NCBI RefSeq assembly: GCF_030704535.1
Contig: NC_081822.1
Location: forward strand, 34,889,501 to 34,953,500
Length of the DNA: 64,000 nt
Source of the DNA: Vitis vinifera
Lineage: Eukaryota > Streptophyta > Magnoliopsida > Vitales > Vitaceae
Reading direction: 5' to 3'
The translations under genes and the position numbers were made by a program. Shown one piece after another: positions 1 through 13,400 of the stretch (its first letter is position 1; the number at the start of each line of letters is the position of its first letter). The notes under the pieces were generated by a model. The model was not told the origin of the DNA, ran no database searches, and saw only the letters and a list, made by a program, of their open reading frames with translations.

Positions 1-154
1 CCACAAAATGGGAAAAGGATCACCTGCTTGCATGTGTTGGGACAATCGATTAGGACCCAAAGATGCCGTAGGGGATATCAAGTATTGAGTCTATTGACTG
101 ACCACAAGTTAATCCTCAACTCTCTTTAAGCTTTCATCCAGAAACTCTCCGACC
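1..154 (+). promoter_or_regulatory. Proximal upstream region and 5'UTR of the TNL gene
   Basis: This short stretch before the TNL start codon presumably holds the 5'UTR and part of the core promoter. No clear TATA box was identified, and most of the promoter lies outside the window. The sequence just before the ATG (CCGACC) is a reasonable plant translation-start context. Confidence 0.4.
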
Positions 155-3100
155 ATGGCTTCCTCTACCCAAAAACCCTCTTCTTCTTCTTCCACCTCAA
201 TCCGTCAATATAACTTCGATGTGTTCTTGAGTTTTAGAGGTGAAGACACCCGCAACAATTTTACGGATCATTTATTCGTAAATTTGCATCGGATGGGGAT
301 TAACACTTTCAGAGACGATCAACTTGAAAGAGGAGAGGAGATCAAATCAGAACTTTTAAAAACTATTGAAGAATCAAGAATTTCCATAGTTGTGTTCTCA
401 AAAGACTATGCTCAGTCCAAGTGGTGTTTGGATGAGTTAGCGAAGATCATGGAGTGCAGGGAAGAAATGGAACAAATAGTCTTGCCGGTGTTCTACCACG
501 TGGATCCTTCTGATGTGCGAAAGCAAACAGGGAGCTTCGGAGAGGCATTTTCCATCCACGAAAGAAATGTAGATGAGAAGAAGGTGCAAAGGTGGAAGGA
601 TTCCTTGACAAAAGCAAGCAATCTAAGTGGTTTCCATGTGAATGATGGGTAACTTCAACTTCCTTAATTTGTGCTTTTGATTTAATTAACTTATCAGGAT
701 TTAGTTGTCTTAAATCAAGTTAATAATTTTGTATAGTACAGCTTGCTTTGTGATGTTATTAATAGTAGGCTCAAAACTTGTTGCCTTCTCATTATGTGTA
801 AAATGTTCAATATATTGGGTTCTTTTAATACTTTTTACATCTTATATGCCCTTACTTTTGTTATATTGACAAAATCAAGTGAATATCACTAAATTTGCTT
901 CATATTTGTTATCTTTTGCAATTCCTTAATACTCATCAAGTGTTACATTGTACTTTATAATTGGCAGGTATGAGTCAAAGCATATTAAGGAAATTGTTAG
1001 CAAGATTTTTAAAAGATCAATGAATTCTACACTATTGCCCATTAACGATGATATAGTTGGGATGGATTTTCACCTTAAAGAACTAAAATCATTGTTAAGT
1101 AGTGACTCGCATGACATTAGTGTGGTTGGGATCTATGGAACTGGTGGAATTGGTAAAACTACCATTGCCAAGATTGTTTATAATGAGATCCAGTATCAAT
1201 TCACTAGTGCTAGCTTTCTTCAAGATGTTAGAGAGACATTCAACAAGCGTTGTCAACTTCAACTACAACAACAACTTCTTCATGATACAGTGGGGGATGA
1301 TGAAGAGTTTAGAAACATCAATAAAGGAATCGATATAATAAAGGCCAGACTTAGCTCAAAAAAGGTTCTTATTGTAATTGATGATGTGGATGAGTTGGAG
1401 CAATTAGAGTCAGTGGCCGGAAGTCCTAAATGGTTTGGTCCAGGAAGTACAATTATCATTACAACCAGAAACCGACATCTGTTGGTTGAGTATGAAGCGA
1501 CTATATCATATGAGGCTACAGGATTACATTATAGGGAAGCTCTTCAACTCTTCAGCCGACATGCCTTTAAACAAAATGATCCTAAAGAAGATTATGTGGA
1601 CCTCTCAAATTGCATGGTACAATATGCTCAAGGTCTCCCTTTGGCCCTTAAAGTTCTAGGTTCTTCTCTTCGAGGCATGACAATAGAACAATGGGAAAGT
1701 GCATTGAATAAATTGAAAACAAACCTTAACAAGAAAATTAATGATGTGCTTAGAATAAGTTTGGATGGGCTTGATTATTCTCAAAAGGAGGTTTTCTTGG
1801 ACATTGCGTGTTTTTTCAAGGGTGAATGCGAAGATTTTGTGTCAAGAATATTATACGATTGCAAGTTAGATCCAAAAATCAACATAAAAAATCTTCATGA
1901 TAGATGTCTAGTAACTATCCGAGACAACGTCATACAAATGCATGACTTGATACAAGAAATGGGTTACGCAATTGTTCGTGAAGAATGTCCTAGAGACCCC
2001 CACAAATGGAGTAGATTGTGGGATGCTGATGATATTTATAATGCATTTTCTAGACGAGAGGTACGAATTAAATGCCTAAATATAGTTATTTAAATATTTA
2101 TAATCAATTTTTTTAGTGGTTAATTGTCTATATAATTGTAGTTAGGATTTTTATCTTGTGTTGTTCCCTTATTTTTCATTATTGTTTTTCCAGGGGATGG
2201 AAAATATTCAAACCATATCTTTGGACTTGTCTAGATCAAAAGAAATACAGTTCAGTACAGAAGTGTTTGCTACGATGAAGCAACTTAGGTTGCTTAAAAT
2301 CTATTGCAATGATCGTGATGGTTTGACAAGAGAGGAGTATAGAGTGCATCTTCCTAAAGACTTTGAATTTCCTCATGATTTGAGATATATTCATTGGCAA
2401 AGATGCACTTTGAGGTCTTTACCTTCAAGTTTTTGTGGAGAGCAACTTATTGAAATCAACTTGAAGTCTAGCAACATAAAAAGGCTTTGGAAGGGGAATA
2501 AGGTATGATCATTATTTAACGTTCTTTTCTTTATAATAATTTTCAAGTAGAAGAAATTTTTTTTATTAAAAGAATGTTTTTTGTTACAGCGTCTTGAAAA
2601 ACTAAAGGGCATTGATTTAAGTAACTCAAAACAGCTTGTCAAAATGCCAGAATTCTCAAGCATGCCGAATTTGGAGAGACTGAATCTTGAAGGTTGTACA
2701 AGTTTGTGTGAACTTCATTCATCTATTGGCGATCTCAAACAATTGACTTACTTGAATTTAAGAGGATGTGAGCAGCTCCAAAGCTTTCCAACTAACATGA
2801 AGTTTGAATCTCTTGAAGTCCTTTGTCTCAATCAATGTCGAAAGTTGAAGAAGATTCCTAAGATCCTTGGGAATATGGGACATTTGAAGAAACTTTGTTT
2901 AAATGGGAGTGGGATTAAAGAGCTACCAGACAGCATTGGCTATTTGGAATCTCTTGAAATTCTTGACCTCTCAAATTGCTCAAAATTTGAGAAATTCCCG
3001 GAGATAAGAGGGAATATGAAATGTTTGAAGAGGCTTTCTTTAGATGAGACTGCTATTAAGGAACTCCCAAATAGTATTGGGTCCTTGACCTCTCTCGAAC

Positions 3101-5200
3101 TTCTTTCTCTTAGAAAATGTTCAAAGTTTGAGAAATTTTCAGATGTATTTACCAATATGAGACGTTTATTGATTCTAAATTTACGTGAAAGTGGTATTAA
3201 GGAACTCCCAGGCAGCATTGGATGTTTGGAATTTCTTCTACAACTTGACCTCTCATATTGCTCAAAATTTGAGAAATTCCCAGAGATAAGAGGGAATATG
3301 AAACGTTTGAAGAGGCTTTCTTTAGATGAGACTGCTATTAAGGAACTCCCAAATAGTATTGGGTCCGTGACCTCTCTCGAAATTCTTTCTCTTAGAAAAT
3401 GTTCAAAGTTTGAGAAATTTTCAGATGTATTTACCAATATGAGACATTTACAGATTCTAAATTTACGTGAAAGTGGTATTAAGGAACTCCCAGGCAGCAT
3501 TGGATGTTTGGAATCTCTTCTACAACTTGACCTCTCAAATTGCTCAAAATTTGAGAAATTTTCAGAGATCCAGTGGAATATGAAATTCTTGAGGGTGCTT
3601 TATTTAAAGCACACCACTATTAAGGAACTCCCTAATAGCATTGGGTGCTTGCAGGACCTTGAAATTCTTGACCTCGATGGTTGCTCAAATCTTGAGAGGC
3701 TTCCTGAGATCCAAAAAGATATGGGAAATCTACGGGCTCTTTCTCTAGCCGGAACTGCTATTAAAGGATTACCCTGCTCAATACGTTATTTCACTGGACT
3801 TCATCACTTAACTTTGGAAAATTGTAGAAACTTGAGAAGTCTTCCAGACATATGTGGGTTGAAATCCCTTAAAGGCCTCTTTATAATTGGTTGTTCAAAT
3901 CTAGAGGCTTTTTCAGAGATCACGGAGGATATGGAACAATTAAAACGCCTTTTGTTACGTGAAACGGGCATAACAGAGCTGCCATCATCAATTGAACACC
4001 TGAGAGGTCTTGATTCCTTGGAATTGATCAATTGTAAGAACCTTGTGGCTCTTCCCATTAGCATTGGTAGTTTGACATGTCTTACTATTCTTCGTGTTCG
4101 TAACTGTACAAAGCTCCATAACTTGCCTGACAATTTGAGAGGCCTACGGCGTCGCCTAATAAAACTAGATCTAGGTGGTTGCAATCTGATGGAGGGAGAA
4201 ATCCCCAGTGATTTATGGTGCTTATCCTCACTGGAATCTTTATATGTAAGTGAAAACCATATTCGTTGCATACCCGCTGGCATCACTCAACTTTTTAAGC
4301 TCAAAACCCTTAACATGAATCACTGCCCGATGCTTAAAGAAATTGGAGAGCTTCCATCAAGTTTAACATATATGGAGGCACGTGGTTGTCCATGCCTAGA
4401 AACTGAAACTTTCTCAAGTCCACTTTGGTCTTCTCTGCTCAAATACTTCAAATCAGCAATTCAGGTATCAGTTTCATGGCAGAATTATTTATTTAGTTTT
4501 TATAATTAAAAAAAAAATACATGAGATTTACATGACATTTTTTCTACAGTCAACATTTTTTGGACCGAGGAGATTTGTCATTCCAGGAAGTAGTGGAATA
4601 CCAGAGTGGGTAAGCCATCAGAGAATTGGGTGTGAAGTAAGAATAGAGCTCCCAATGAATTGGTATGAAGATAACAACTTCTTGGGATTTGTTCTATTCT
4701 TCCATCATGTTCCCCTTGATAATGATGAATGTGAGACAACAGAAGGTAGTACTGCACATTGTGAATTGACGATATCCCATGGTGATCAATCTGAACGATT
4801 GAACAACATATGGTTTTATCCTGAATCTAAAACCTGCTACTCATATGATTTATCATATGTCTTTGATATATCAAATGACTTTGATTCATTAAATGAAGAC
4901 AACTGCTTCGACGTCCACTACAGTGGTAGCACATCAGATCCAGCAATTTGGGTGACGTATTTCCCTCAGATTAAAATTCGAGGTACGTATCGATCCAGTT
5001 GGTGGAACAACTTTAAGGCTCGCTTCCACACTCCAATCGGTTCTGGCTCTTTTAAGTGTGGCGATAACGCATGCTTTAAAGTGAAAAGCTGTGGGATACA
5101 TCTCTTGTACGCCCAAGATCAGATGCATTGCACTCAGCCGTCAAGAGGAAGCCTTGGTGACAGAGAAGATCACCCAGCCAAGAGATTAAAGATTCTCTAG
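155..5200 (+). CDS. TIR-NBS-LRR (TNL) disease-resistance-type receptor with post-LRR C-JID domain
   Basis: Intracellular immune receptor of the TNL class. Family knowledge: the TIR domain is an NADase that signals through EDS1 and helper NLRs after the LRR/C-JID region senses an effector. Exons are 155-648, 968-2060, 2194-2502, 2590-4464 and 4550-5200, all GT-AG and in frame, giving 1473 aa. TIR spans about residues 19-165, with DVFLSFRGED at 22-31 and the candidate catalytic Glu at 94 in the WCLDEL motif. The NB-ARC domain has P-loop GTGGIGKTT (222-230), kinase-2 VLIVIDDVDE, GLPLAL, DIACFFKGE and MHD (489-491), all intact. About 25 LRRs follow (roughly 550-1250), mostly of the IKELPxSIG type. 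Exon 5 encodes a C-JID domain opening with FVIPGSSGIPEWV, and the protein ends in a basic tail, AKRLKIL. Introns 2-4 are phase 0 and intron 1 is phase 2, the usual TNL layout. No frameshift or stop was seen, so it is probably functional. The ligand cannot be inferred. Confidence 0.95.
2933..3550 (+). repeat. In-frame 282-bp tandem duplication within the TNL LRR exon
   Basis: Sequence starting at 2933 recurs at 3215 and, for a shorter stretch, at 3497, an exact 282-bp period (94 codons, four LRRs). Copies 1 and 2 differ at only a few bases over 282 bp, far fewer than other LRR pairs in the exon. The third copy diverges after about 60 bp. The duplication keeps the frame and adds whole LRRs. It was read directly by lining up phrases such as GCATTGG, TGCTCAAAATTTGAG and GCTATTAAGGAACTCCC. 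Confidence 0.93.
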
Positions 5201-8200
5201 TTTATTTAAACCCTAGCAAGGTATGTCTTCTCTCTTTTTTATTTATTAGATGGAATTAGTGAAAAGAGAAATATCTAGATAACTTTTAAAATCATATCCT
5301 AGTCACTGATTTTTTATTTTTTTATTTTTATTTTTTTGTTCTTTTTCTTTCCTAAAAAAATATTTTAGAACTTATTATTTGGAGTAGATTATTGAATTTA
5401 AAAGGAAGTCATGCAATTTAGAGGGTAAAATTATATGTGTAGAGCTTAACAATTATGATATGTTTCTTAAATTGATTGATTATGGGATCCATCTATAAAC
5501 AACCTAAAAGGTGAGAGCATGACTTAGGGCCGGTGGGCTTGGCGCAAAATATCTTTTTATTTATTTAGGAATTTTAAAAAATAAAAATCAAAAGTACAAG
5601 CTTTGTTCAGCTCCTAAGAAAATGATTTTTGTATGAGAAAAAAAAAAAAGAAAATCATTTTGTATGAGAGAAAAAAAAAATATACTAGATAGATTATTTA
5701 GATTATATTCTACTTAATTGTTGATAAATTTTAATTTTATTTAAATAATTTATGTTTTATTGTTAGTGGTAGGTTGTTTTGGTTGACTCTAAGATTTTTA
5801 AAATACCTAAGTTTTTAGGATTATTCATAAGGCAACTAATTTACTATTGATAATGATGGTGCTACATTTATATTATATTGTTAGAAACAAGTTTTGAATA
5901 AAATTTTATCAATTTAATTATTTAAAAGATTCGTAAAATTTATTTCTAAAATTATTGAATTTTTAAAGTTTTGCAAAAAAATGTAAAAATTTTAAAAACT
6001 TATGATCACATTTCTTGCTTTCTTTAAATAAAAAAAAAATCCTTTGAAAATATTGCTTGAATTTTTATTAATTTTTAAATAAAATTTAAAAATTATCAAC
6101 TTTTTTTTTTTTAATCATTTCATACTTCATAGTTTTTTTCTTTCACAATGAGTATCAATAATTAAAACGTTTCTTTTTTTCCATTTTTTATTTTTTATTT
6201 TTTGTTTCATAACTAATATAAGTAATCACATATTTTGTTAAATGATCATGAAATATAAAAATTTTTGTATGTTTATTACAATTCATGTTTCTTTTTAATT
6301 TTTGCGTGTTTTTTTTTTTAACTTAATTTGCCCCTACCCATCTACTTCACCACTACTTTGAGGCCATACCGAAATAGTTTGAAACATATAACTTATATGC
6401 TTCTCATTTTATATTTGTATTTTTTATTTTATTTAGTCATTACAATATATTAAAAATTATGAGATTCTATTTGTGTTATTAAGTCATTACAATAAAATAA
6501 AAAAGTTCTTATGCAGAGAAATCAAATCAGAAAAAATGAAGATATCTCTAGTTTCAAACTTTACTTAGCAAGGTATGTCTTCTCAGTCTTTGGTTGAATA
6601 TTAAAATATTTACTGACAATTTTTAATATGATTACATGCTTGAAAGAATATGAAGTTTGATATGGGATTAGATGGTCAAGTCATTCAAATAGATTCTATT
6701 TTTTCTTCTCTTTTATTTATTTATTTATTTATTTATTTTTAATTATCCCAAAATTTTACAAAATTTGGAGATCCCATATTCTTAGGTCTAAGTTTAAAAC
6801 TCCTTTATTTTTTCTAATAAATATCTTAGGACCCTATCAAAGCTTTATCTTCCGAATGAATTATTGAATTTAAAAAGAAAGATCATATTACAATAGCTAT
6901 TTTGGTAGGCCAAAATTTTTGTTTGAATTAACTTAAATTTTTATTTGGAGCTTGATTTATGAATTGGTAGGCCAAACGATTGTTTTTCAAATTGCACAAT
7001 TATCTTATAAGCATGGGTTAATATTTATTTTGATCTTACTTTTCTTTATTTTTAAAGATGACATTATGATATACTCGTGGAACCATGACTAATCGTTGTC
7101 GTTGGTCAGGATGCTGAGGAAACATGACTAACTATTGATCCTGGAATTGGAAGTGGTGGCAGAGATGCAAGATTGAACCAGAAGAGACTCTTTGTTTGGA
7201 TTGTGGATTTTAATTTGTATGTTTTTAAGCATGGATAATTTGAATTGTGGATTTGAATTTGTATGTTTTTAGGTATGAATATATTTATTTATTTGAAGTT
7301 ATTCACAAGTGCTTTTAAGAATGACTTTGACACATTGATAAATTATCCTCATTTTTCTATTAAGATCATATGCATAGTGAACAAACTAGCTTAAATTCTT
7401 TTACTATGTTTTAATTATGGTGAAAATTATTTCGTAGTGTCGTATGAAAAGCGATATATTCAATATTTAATTACAAATGTAGTCGATCATAATCCAAATA
7501 CTATAAAAAAAGTGTTACCATAATCTCGACTAGTATCGTTAAATTCTGTCTTTGATAGCTCTAGTTTAAAATCTCTTAAACCTAAACTACAAAAATCATT
7601 TTGTTAAATCCAAACATTATTTTGTTTGATGACCATTTTTATGCACCTATTTTAAATTATTTATAAGGTCATTTTTATCTTGTTCTTATTATTTTTGTCT
7701 CATGAAACATTTAATGCACCTATTTCGTATCACTAAAAGAAGGGAAAATATGTTGAATAATAAAAGGAATTTAAATAAAATATACCAATATGACTACATT
7801 TTAATACTTGAATTGTGAGGAATATTTATAGGGCTTAGTCATGTCCAAGTTTCATTACTCAACTTGTTTAACCCATTATATATATATATATATATTTCTT
7901 TTCTTATAATAAGTGTAAATACATCATAATTTTATTTATTCAATTCAACTTAATACTAGTGTTTGATAAAATTGAAAATTAAGTACTAAAAAAACCATTA
8001 TTCTGAATTATAAGTAATGAAATTATAAATGTTGAATTAGTATAAAGTAGAGTAAGAAAGGGGTTTCTAAGATTTTTTTTTTTTTTTTTTTTTGTATTTC
8101 TCTAACAAGAAGTAGAGATATTTTGTAACACATATATGTACATTTGAAATTTTGTAGTCTTTTGAGAGAGAGGTGACCTCTTAGCAAGAGACAAAATAAT

Positions 8201-9608
8201 GCCCCCAGCCTCATGTGCTAAATGAGTTACCTGGATCACATTTCTTTTCTTTTTTATAAGCACACTTCCTAACTCTTTTGATAAGCATGTAAGAAATATA
8301 TATATATATATATATTGAAGAATAAAAATACACAAAAAGAACTACAAAAGAGGGGTACTAAATTACACAAAGTATAGAAAGGGTGCCAAGCAAAAGGATC
8401 AAAAAAGAGAGACGCAAGTCCTTGCAACTCTTTCCTAACTTCAACATTACCCTGCAGGACCCAAAGTTGTCGGAAACTCTCTACAAGTTCTGATCCAAAT
8501 CCTTGGTCATTCAATGGTAGTAGACACATAGCCGGCTACTTCAACTACCAAATGACATAAAGGATTCAGAATCATGCCTTTAATCTGGCTGTGCCCAAAT
8601 GACATAAACTCTCTACAAGGTCCCCAGGCACCCTTCTGATACCTGTGGACTCTTAACTCAGTACCCAGCTCTATGTTTGTGGCAGCAGTTATCCTTTGAT
8701 GAACTTCTACTGGAAAATTAGATCACATCAGAAGAAAGGCACCATTCCACCTTACAAGCTATTCAAACTTAGGATCCCATCTACTTTAGGAAAAAAAGAT
8801 AATAACATTAAAATAAAGTTCTCCAAGAGAGCAAGAGTAGAGGGAAGCCCCTTCTCTTAGAGAAACTTGACAGTCTCATTTCCCATAAAGCAAATTAAGA
8901 AACACATCAATCAAACACCTACAAAGGAGATTACCACCATAATTTGCTTCTGTGTCTGTATTAGTTTTCCTCTAAACCTTTTATATAATGTTAGAAAAAA
9001 AATAAAAAGAAAATAAAAGACATGAATTCAACTATAAGGTCCACAGAATCTTTTAAGTAAATAAGTAAATAAATAAACAAAAATAACATGAACCACATGT
9101 GAGATCATTGCGAAAGATCAGGCGAGATCCAAAATAGAATTACTCCAGCTGAAATGGTACACATTTTCAAAGAATAGGGGAAAAGTTAAGATCCAAGAAA
9201 AGAATCCAAAATACAACAATTAACTCTGAAAATCAATGAGCCATTTCTTTCTAAGAAAAACTAAGTGCTTCAATGGTTTCTCTAACTTGCACATTCTTAA
9301 TAACTGAGACTCATTGCCAAGTCAAATAACCCATTCTGGAATGCCTCATACAAGTAGAAGAATTGATATCGAATGTATGGTGATACTTTATGTTCATGCT
9401 ATTGGGATCTACAAATTTAACTAATAAAGATTCCGATCCAATAAATACAGACCCTTCAACCATCATTTGAGATAGAAGACACTATCAAAATTAGATTCAC
9501 CATCTCCATCATTATAATAACCAATGCCACATAATCAAAACCGTATACATGCCCAATATCAATCCAATACAAGACAAAACTGATATTGTGTTACACAAAT
9601 TTGTAAAC
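5201..9608. other. AT-rich spacer between the TNL and the convergent 143-aa gene
   Basis: No convincing coding region. The first part is the TNL 3' flank; CCCTAGCAAG|GTATGTC right after the stop codon looks like a splice donor, so the 3'UTR may contain an intron. A more balanced stretch near 7058-7230 could be a distal 3'UTR exon. A second copy of the stop-codon region lies near 6538-6584. TA-rich microsatellites occur at about 7877-7895 and 8298-8315. Between 8170 and 8800 the composition is less AT-rich and resembles a decayed retroelement end on the minus strand, but I see no recognisable protein. Roughly 8.9-9.6 kb probably includes the 3'UTR of the minus-strand gene. Confidence 0.5.
6538..6590 (+). 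repeat. Diverged second copy of the TNL stop-codon/3'-end segment
   Basis: The stretch reading AAGATATCTCTAGTTT...TTAGCAAGGTATGTCTTCTC matches the region around the TNL stop at 5188-5232 (AAGATTCTCTAGTTT...CTAGCAAGGTATGTCTTCTC). Both carry the same donor-like AAG|GTATGTC. This suggests a duplicated gene 3' end, either the relic of a tandem paralogue or an alternative last exon. The match is short (about 45 bp). Confidence 0.55.
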
Positions 9609-10425
9609 TTAAGTTGTACTAGCCATTTGTGACTCACTGCTTCCTGCATGTGGATGTGAGGAGGACTCAGTAGCATGCAATGTCGAATTTCCTTCGATGG
9701 CAAACAAGTTGAATTCTGGTTTTTGTATCGAAGACATAAATTTGTGAAATCGATCATCAAAACTAGCTTTCAGTTCCTGTGGTGATAGAAGGTTTGGCCT
9801 TTCAAGAACTTTAACCGCAGTGTTTGCTGCAAGGTTAATCTGTGAGATGGCAATGGCAAAACAAATTAGTGAAAAGCTCTTTCTGGTGAGTTCTATATAT
9901 GTTTACTTCCAAAACCAAAGTTCAAAATAGAAAAGCATTCAAAATTCTTACACATTCTATCCTGAAGAAAGTAAGACATAGCAAGAAAATAAGAGTGCAC
10001 AAGGTATAACTCTATTAGACAAAACAAAAAGAAGAGAGCATAAAAAAATAAAAAAATAATAATAAGTAATAGAAAAGCAGGCATACAGACCATTCCTAAA
10101 CCTGTTACATGCTTACCTGGCATAATCAACCTTTACTTTGGATGAGGGTTGGGGTAGTTTTGCAAAAGCCAACACAAAAACTAAAGGAAATATATTGAGA
10201 TACTTATTTGTTTGGTTGGAAGAAAGGTTGCCCAGTTAGATGATTGTTTTGGGTTCATCAACAATACGTGTAGTCTAGTGCAAGTTCTATTGTTGCTTCT
10301 CTGCTTTTCCCTTCCCATTTCTTTATAGTCGTATGACATGTACCCTACATGTGTACCCCAATTGAGCACTCTTAATGTGATAGAATATATATTATATTAT
10401 TTTACCTATTTAGATATAAAAATTA

Positions 10426-10471
<46 letters not shown>

Positions 10472-13400
10472 TACTAACCGAATGGGAAAAAACCCAAATT
10501 AAACAGACTAAATATTAGTAAAACCAAAATCTCAATCAATACGATAAAGGAAAAGATAACCCACCAAATCAACCTTCACATTCATCATTGCCTTTTAAGA
10601 AGCTTTCTAGTAAAACAAACAAAAAAAACAAAGTGCAGTGAGCCTCTAGATAATAAACGCTAAACCAAATTATGGCATTTTATACCAGTCATGCATCATT
10701 AACATTTAGCCAGTTTCTAAATTACACTTTAAATTAAAACCCTGATAAGTTGGCACTTCAAAACCCTTCACTTACACAGCACCCTAAAACCAACAAAACA
10801 GTAGGCAATCACTGGCTCAAGCCTTAAAAATTAAATATAACAGCTCGTCAGTCACTCCTTGAGAAAAGGAAAAAATAAAAATAAAAAGAGTAAACATCTT
10901 AACAAGGATGAAAATATTGGAAACAGATGGAATGTCAGGGACTGGATTTCATAAAAAATTTGGAAATCTTAGACATAAATTTCAAAAAAAAAAATTTCCA
11001 TATCAATGGAACAAAAATTAATTAAAACTCATAGAAATATTAGAAAAAATTCCAAGATAACAATACATATATTAAATTTGTTTAAGAAAAATAACATTTG
11101 TGTGATAAAATTTGTGACTTTGAACAATAACATGCAGTACTTGAAGATGCATTTACTACTAAAATGATTATCTATCTAGTTTTGATGCATTTAAGAATGT
11201 ACATATATGATTATTTTTTATTTTAAAATGTTTATAATCTTATTTAGAAGTTCATGTTTCTCTTGTATTTAATTACAAATACAAAAGATTTTAAAATAAA
11301 AGTTAAAAATTTTAAAAATTAAAAAATTAAAAAAAAAATTATTATAGATGATTGTCCTCAAACTCTAGTTAGTTTTTTTTATTAGTTGGGCTCTTGTTGA
11401 GACTGTTGGAGCCCTTCCTATTTTGTACATCTTCCTCCTGTTTTGGGCCTTTTTGGCGGTGGGTGTATATGTATAGGTTATGTATACCTTGAGTCACTTT
11501 TTTGGCGCCTCTTTTTAATATATCATTTTTTTTATCTATAAAAAAATATATATATTTCATTTTTTGCATGAATATAAAATTATTTGGTTTAGGACGCAAA
11601 CAAAGCATATATATATATAACAACAAAGTTGGGCCCACAGAATTAGCCAAGACTTTCCTTGTTGAAGGGTAGGGATTCGAGGCCCTCAACTCTCACTTTA
11701 ACTTTAAGCAATTTGAGATGCATTATGCTGATGTGGCAATGCATATTGATAAAATTGCCAAAATATTGTAAAAAAAAAACAGTCAAATAAGTCAAATATC
11801 AATACAATTGTGATAGATTCGCGAAAAAACCATCAGTTATCAACTAGACAAAATTTTTTCCATTACTTTGTTTTCACAACAACTGAAAATTCCATTACTT
11901 TGATTTCACAACAACCAAAAATTCACATTTCAGTGATATTTTCGCAATATTTCATGAAATTTTCATCCCTACATCTTAACTGTATAATCCTAGAAAAAAA
12001 AACAAAATCAGTAGGTCTTTGAAGGATCTAAGCCTTGTGAAAAAAGAAATGGTAGAAACCTGAGAAGGGTTATAAGCCACCAGAGTCACCATTAGTGGTC
12101 TTAATCTGAGATAAGCATGGTGCCAATGACAAAATCTTATTAGCTCATATTAGCCAGTGTTATTGAAAATTTGAAAGCACCCTAGCCACAACAAGGCACA
12201 GATAAAGTGCCTTCCTTAATTGAGGCACCTTTCTTGGAAGCGAAATGCATTATGGATTACTTTATTCTCAGGGGACTCAGAGAATGAATATTTCTTTGGT
12301 TAGTATACTCAAGAAAAACCAAGAGAAAAGGAATCCAAAAATGTTAACCAGCCCAATCTCACAAATACAAGTTAATTAGGCATTGAATCCTTATAAGAAG
12401 ACCATCTACTAGCATGTCCTTTTTGTTCTCTGAGCCAACAGAAGCTGAGGACATCATTGAGAACAAACCTCTAATCCTACACTGCTTGCCCTTTTCTTGA
12501 AGCCTTAGGTTAAATCCTCTATTTAATATCTTCACAAAGAAGGGGATCTTTACTCTTAAATGGGTCTTATGTCCACAGTAAAAACATGTTTTTTTCCCTA
12601 GCTGACAACATTAACTAATTCTTCTTTTTCAGAAAATCCCCTTCTTTTTCATAAAATCTCCTTCTCTTGTGTTCTTCCTTTTCTTCTCAACAATAAACTT
12701 TCCACCAAAGTAGTATACTTGAAGGAAATTTACGTCATATGTGAATGCAGGTTATTCAAGAGAATTATCGAAATGCCATCCTTAATTGCTAGTAAATAAT
12801 GTAGATGAAAGAAAACTTTTCTATTTGCCACTATCTTTTCTCTGTTTTTGGGTGTTGAGAAACCAGGGGACAGTTACATCCTAATAATTTCATGGTCTTC
12901 TGATTCACAACAAAACGGAGAACGAAAGTGAATTCAACAAAATATCTGAGTGAAATTGACTTCTATAGCTTTCTTCAAGCCAAACACAGAGAAGGAAAAT
13001 TTTGTAAGGCCACAAATTTTCTTTCCACAATTTTCTTAGCGACCAAGCATCCAACTTAAACTAATAAAAAAAATTAAAAAAATAAAAAAGAAGAAGAAAG
13101 AACTAGTAAATAAAAACAAACCAAAACCATCACCGTACCGATTGCGAAGCCGTCTTCAGTAAAGCTGTCGCCAATGGCAATATACAAAACCTAATATTTC
13201 CAAGGAAACAAAAATTAATATACTAGGCAAAATGATATGGTAATAAAAATAAACTCATTCCTTCATACGACAACTCCGTTTGGTTGCTATGAAAATGCAT
13301 GAAAAAATAAAAATAAAATAAAAAGTGAATAACTTAATCCCTAAAGCACCGTTCGAGAACATGTACGAAAAAAGATTAAATGAGTAATTAATGTTTGGTA

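Larger units (their letters stand above)
9840..13138 (-). other. Long intron 3 of the 143-aa gene, with repeat debris
   Basis: A 3.3-kb intron with no supported coding sequence. It holds a (TA)n microsatellite at about 10431-10470 and a plus-strand LINE-type 3' tail near 11380-11550. A low-complexity AT stretch at about 10970-11350 follows no clear family. The remainder (11.6-13.1 kb) shows nothing I can name. Confidence 0.5.

Noticed and set aside
2940..4286. Long antisense frames under the TNL LRR exon
   Set aside because: They are shadows created by periodic LRR codon structure; the repeated text on the opposite strand has no homology I recognise.
8023..8529. Overlapping minus-strand frames near 8.0-8.5 kb
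   Set aside because: They consist of poly-F/I/Y text from microsatellites and T-rich DNA, without introns or domains that would support a gene.
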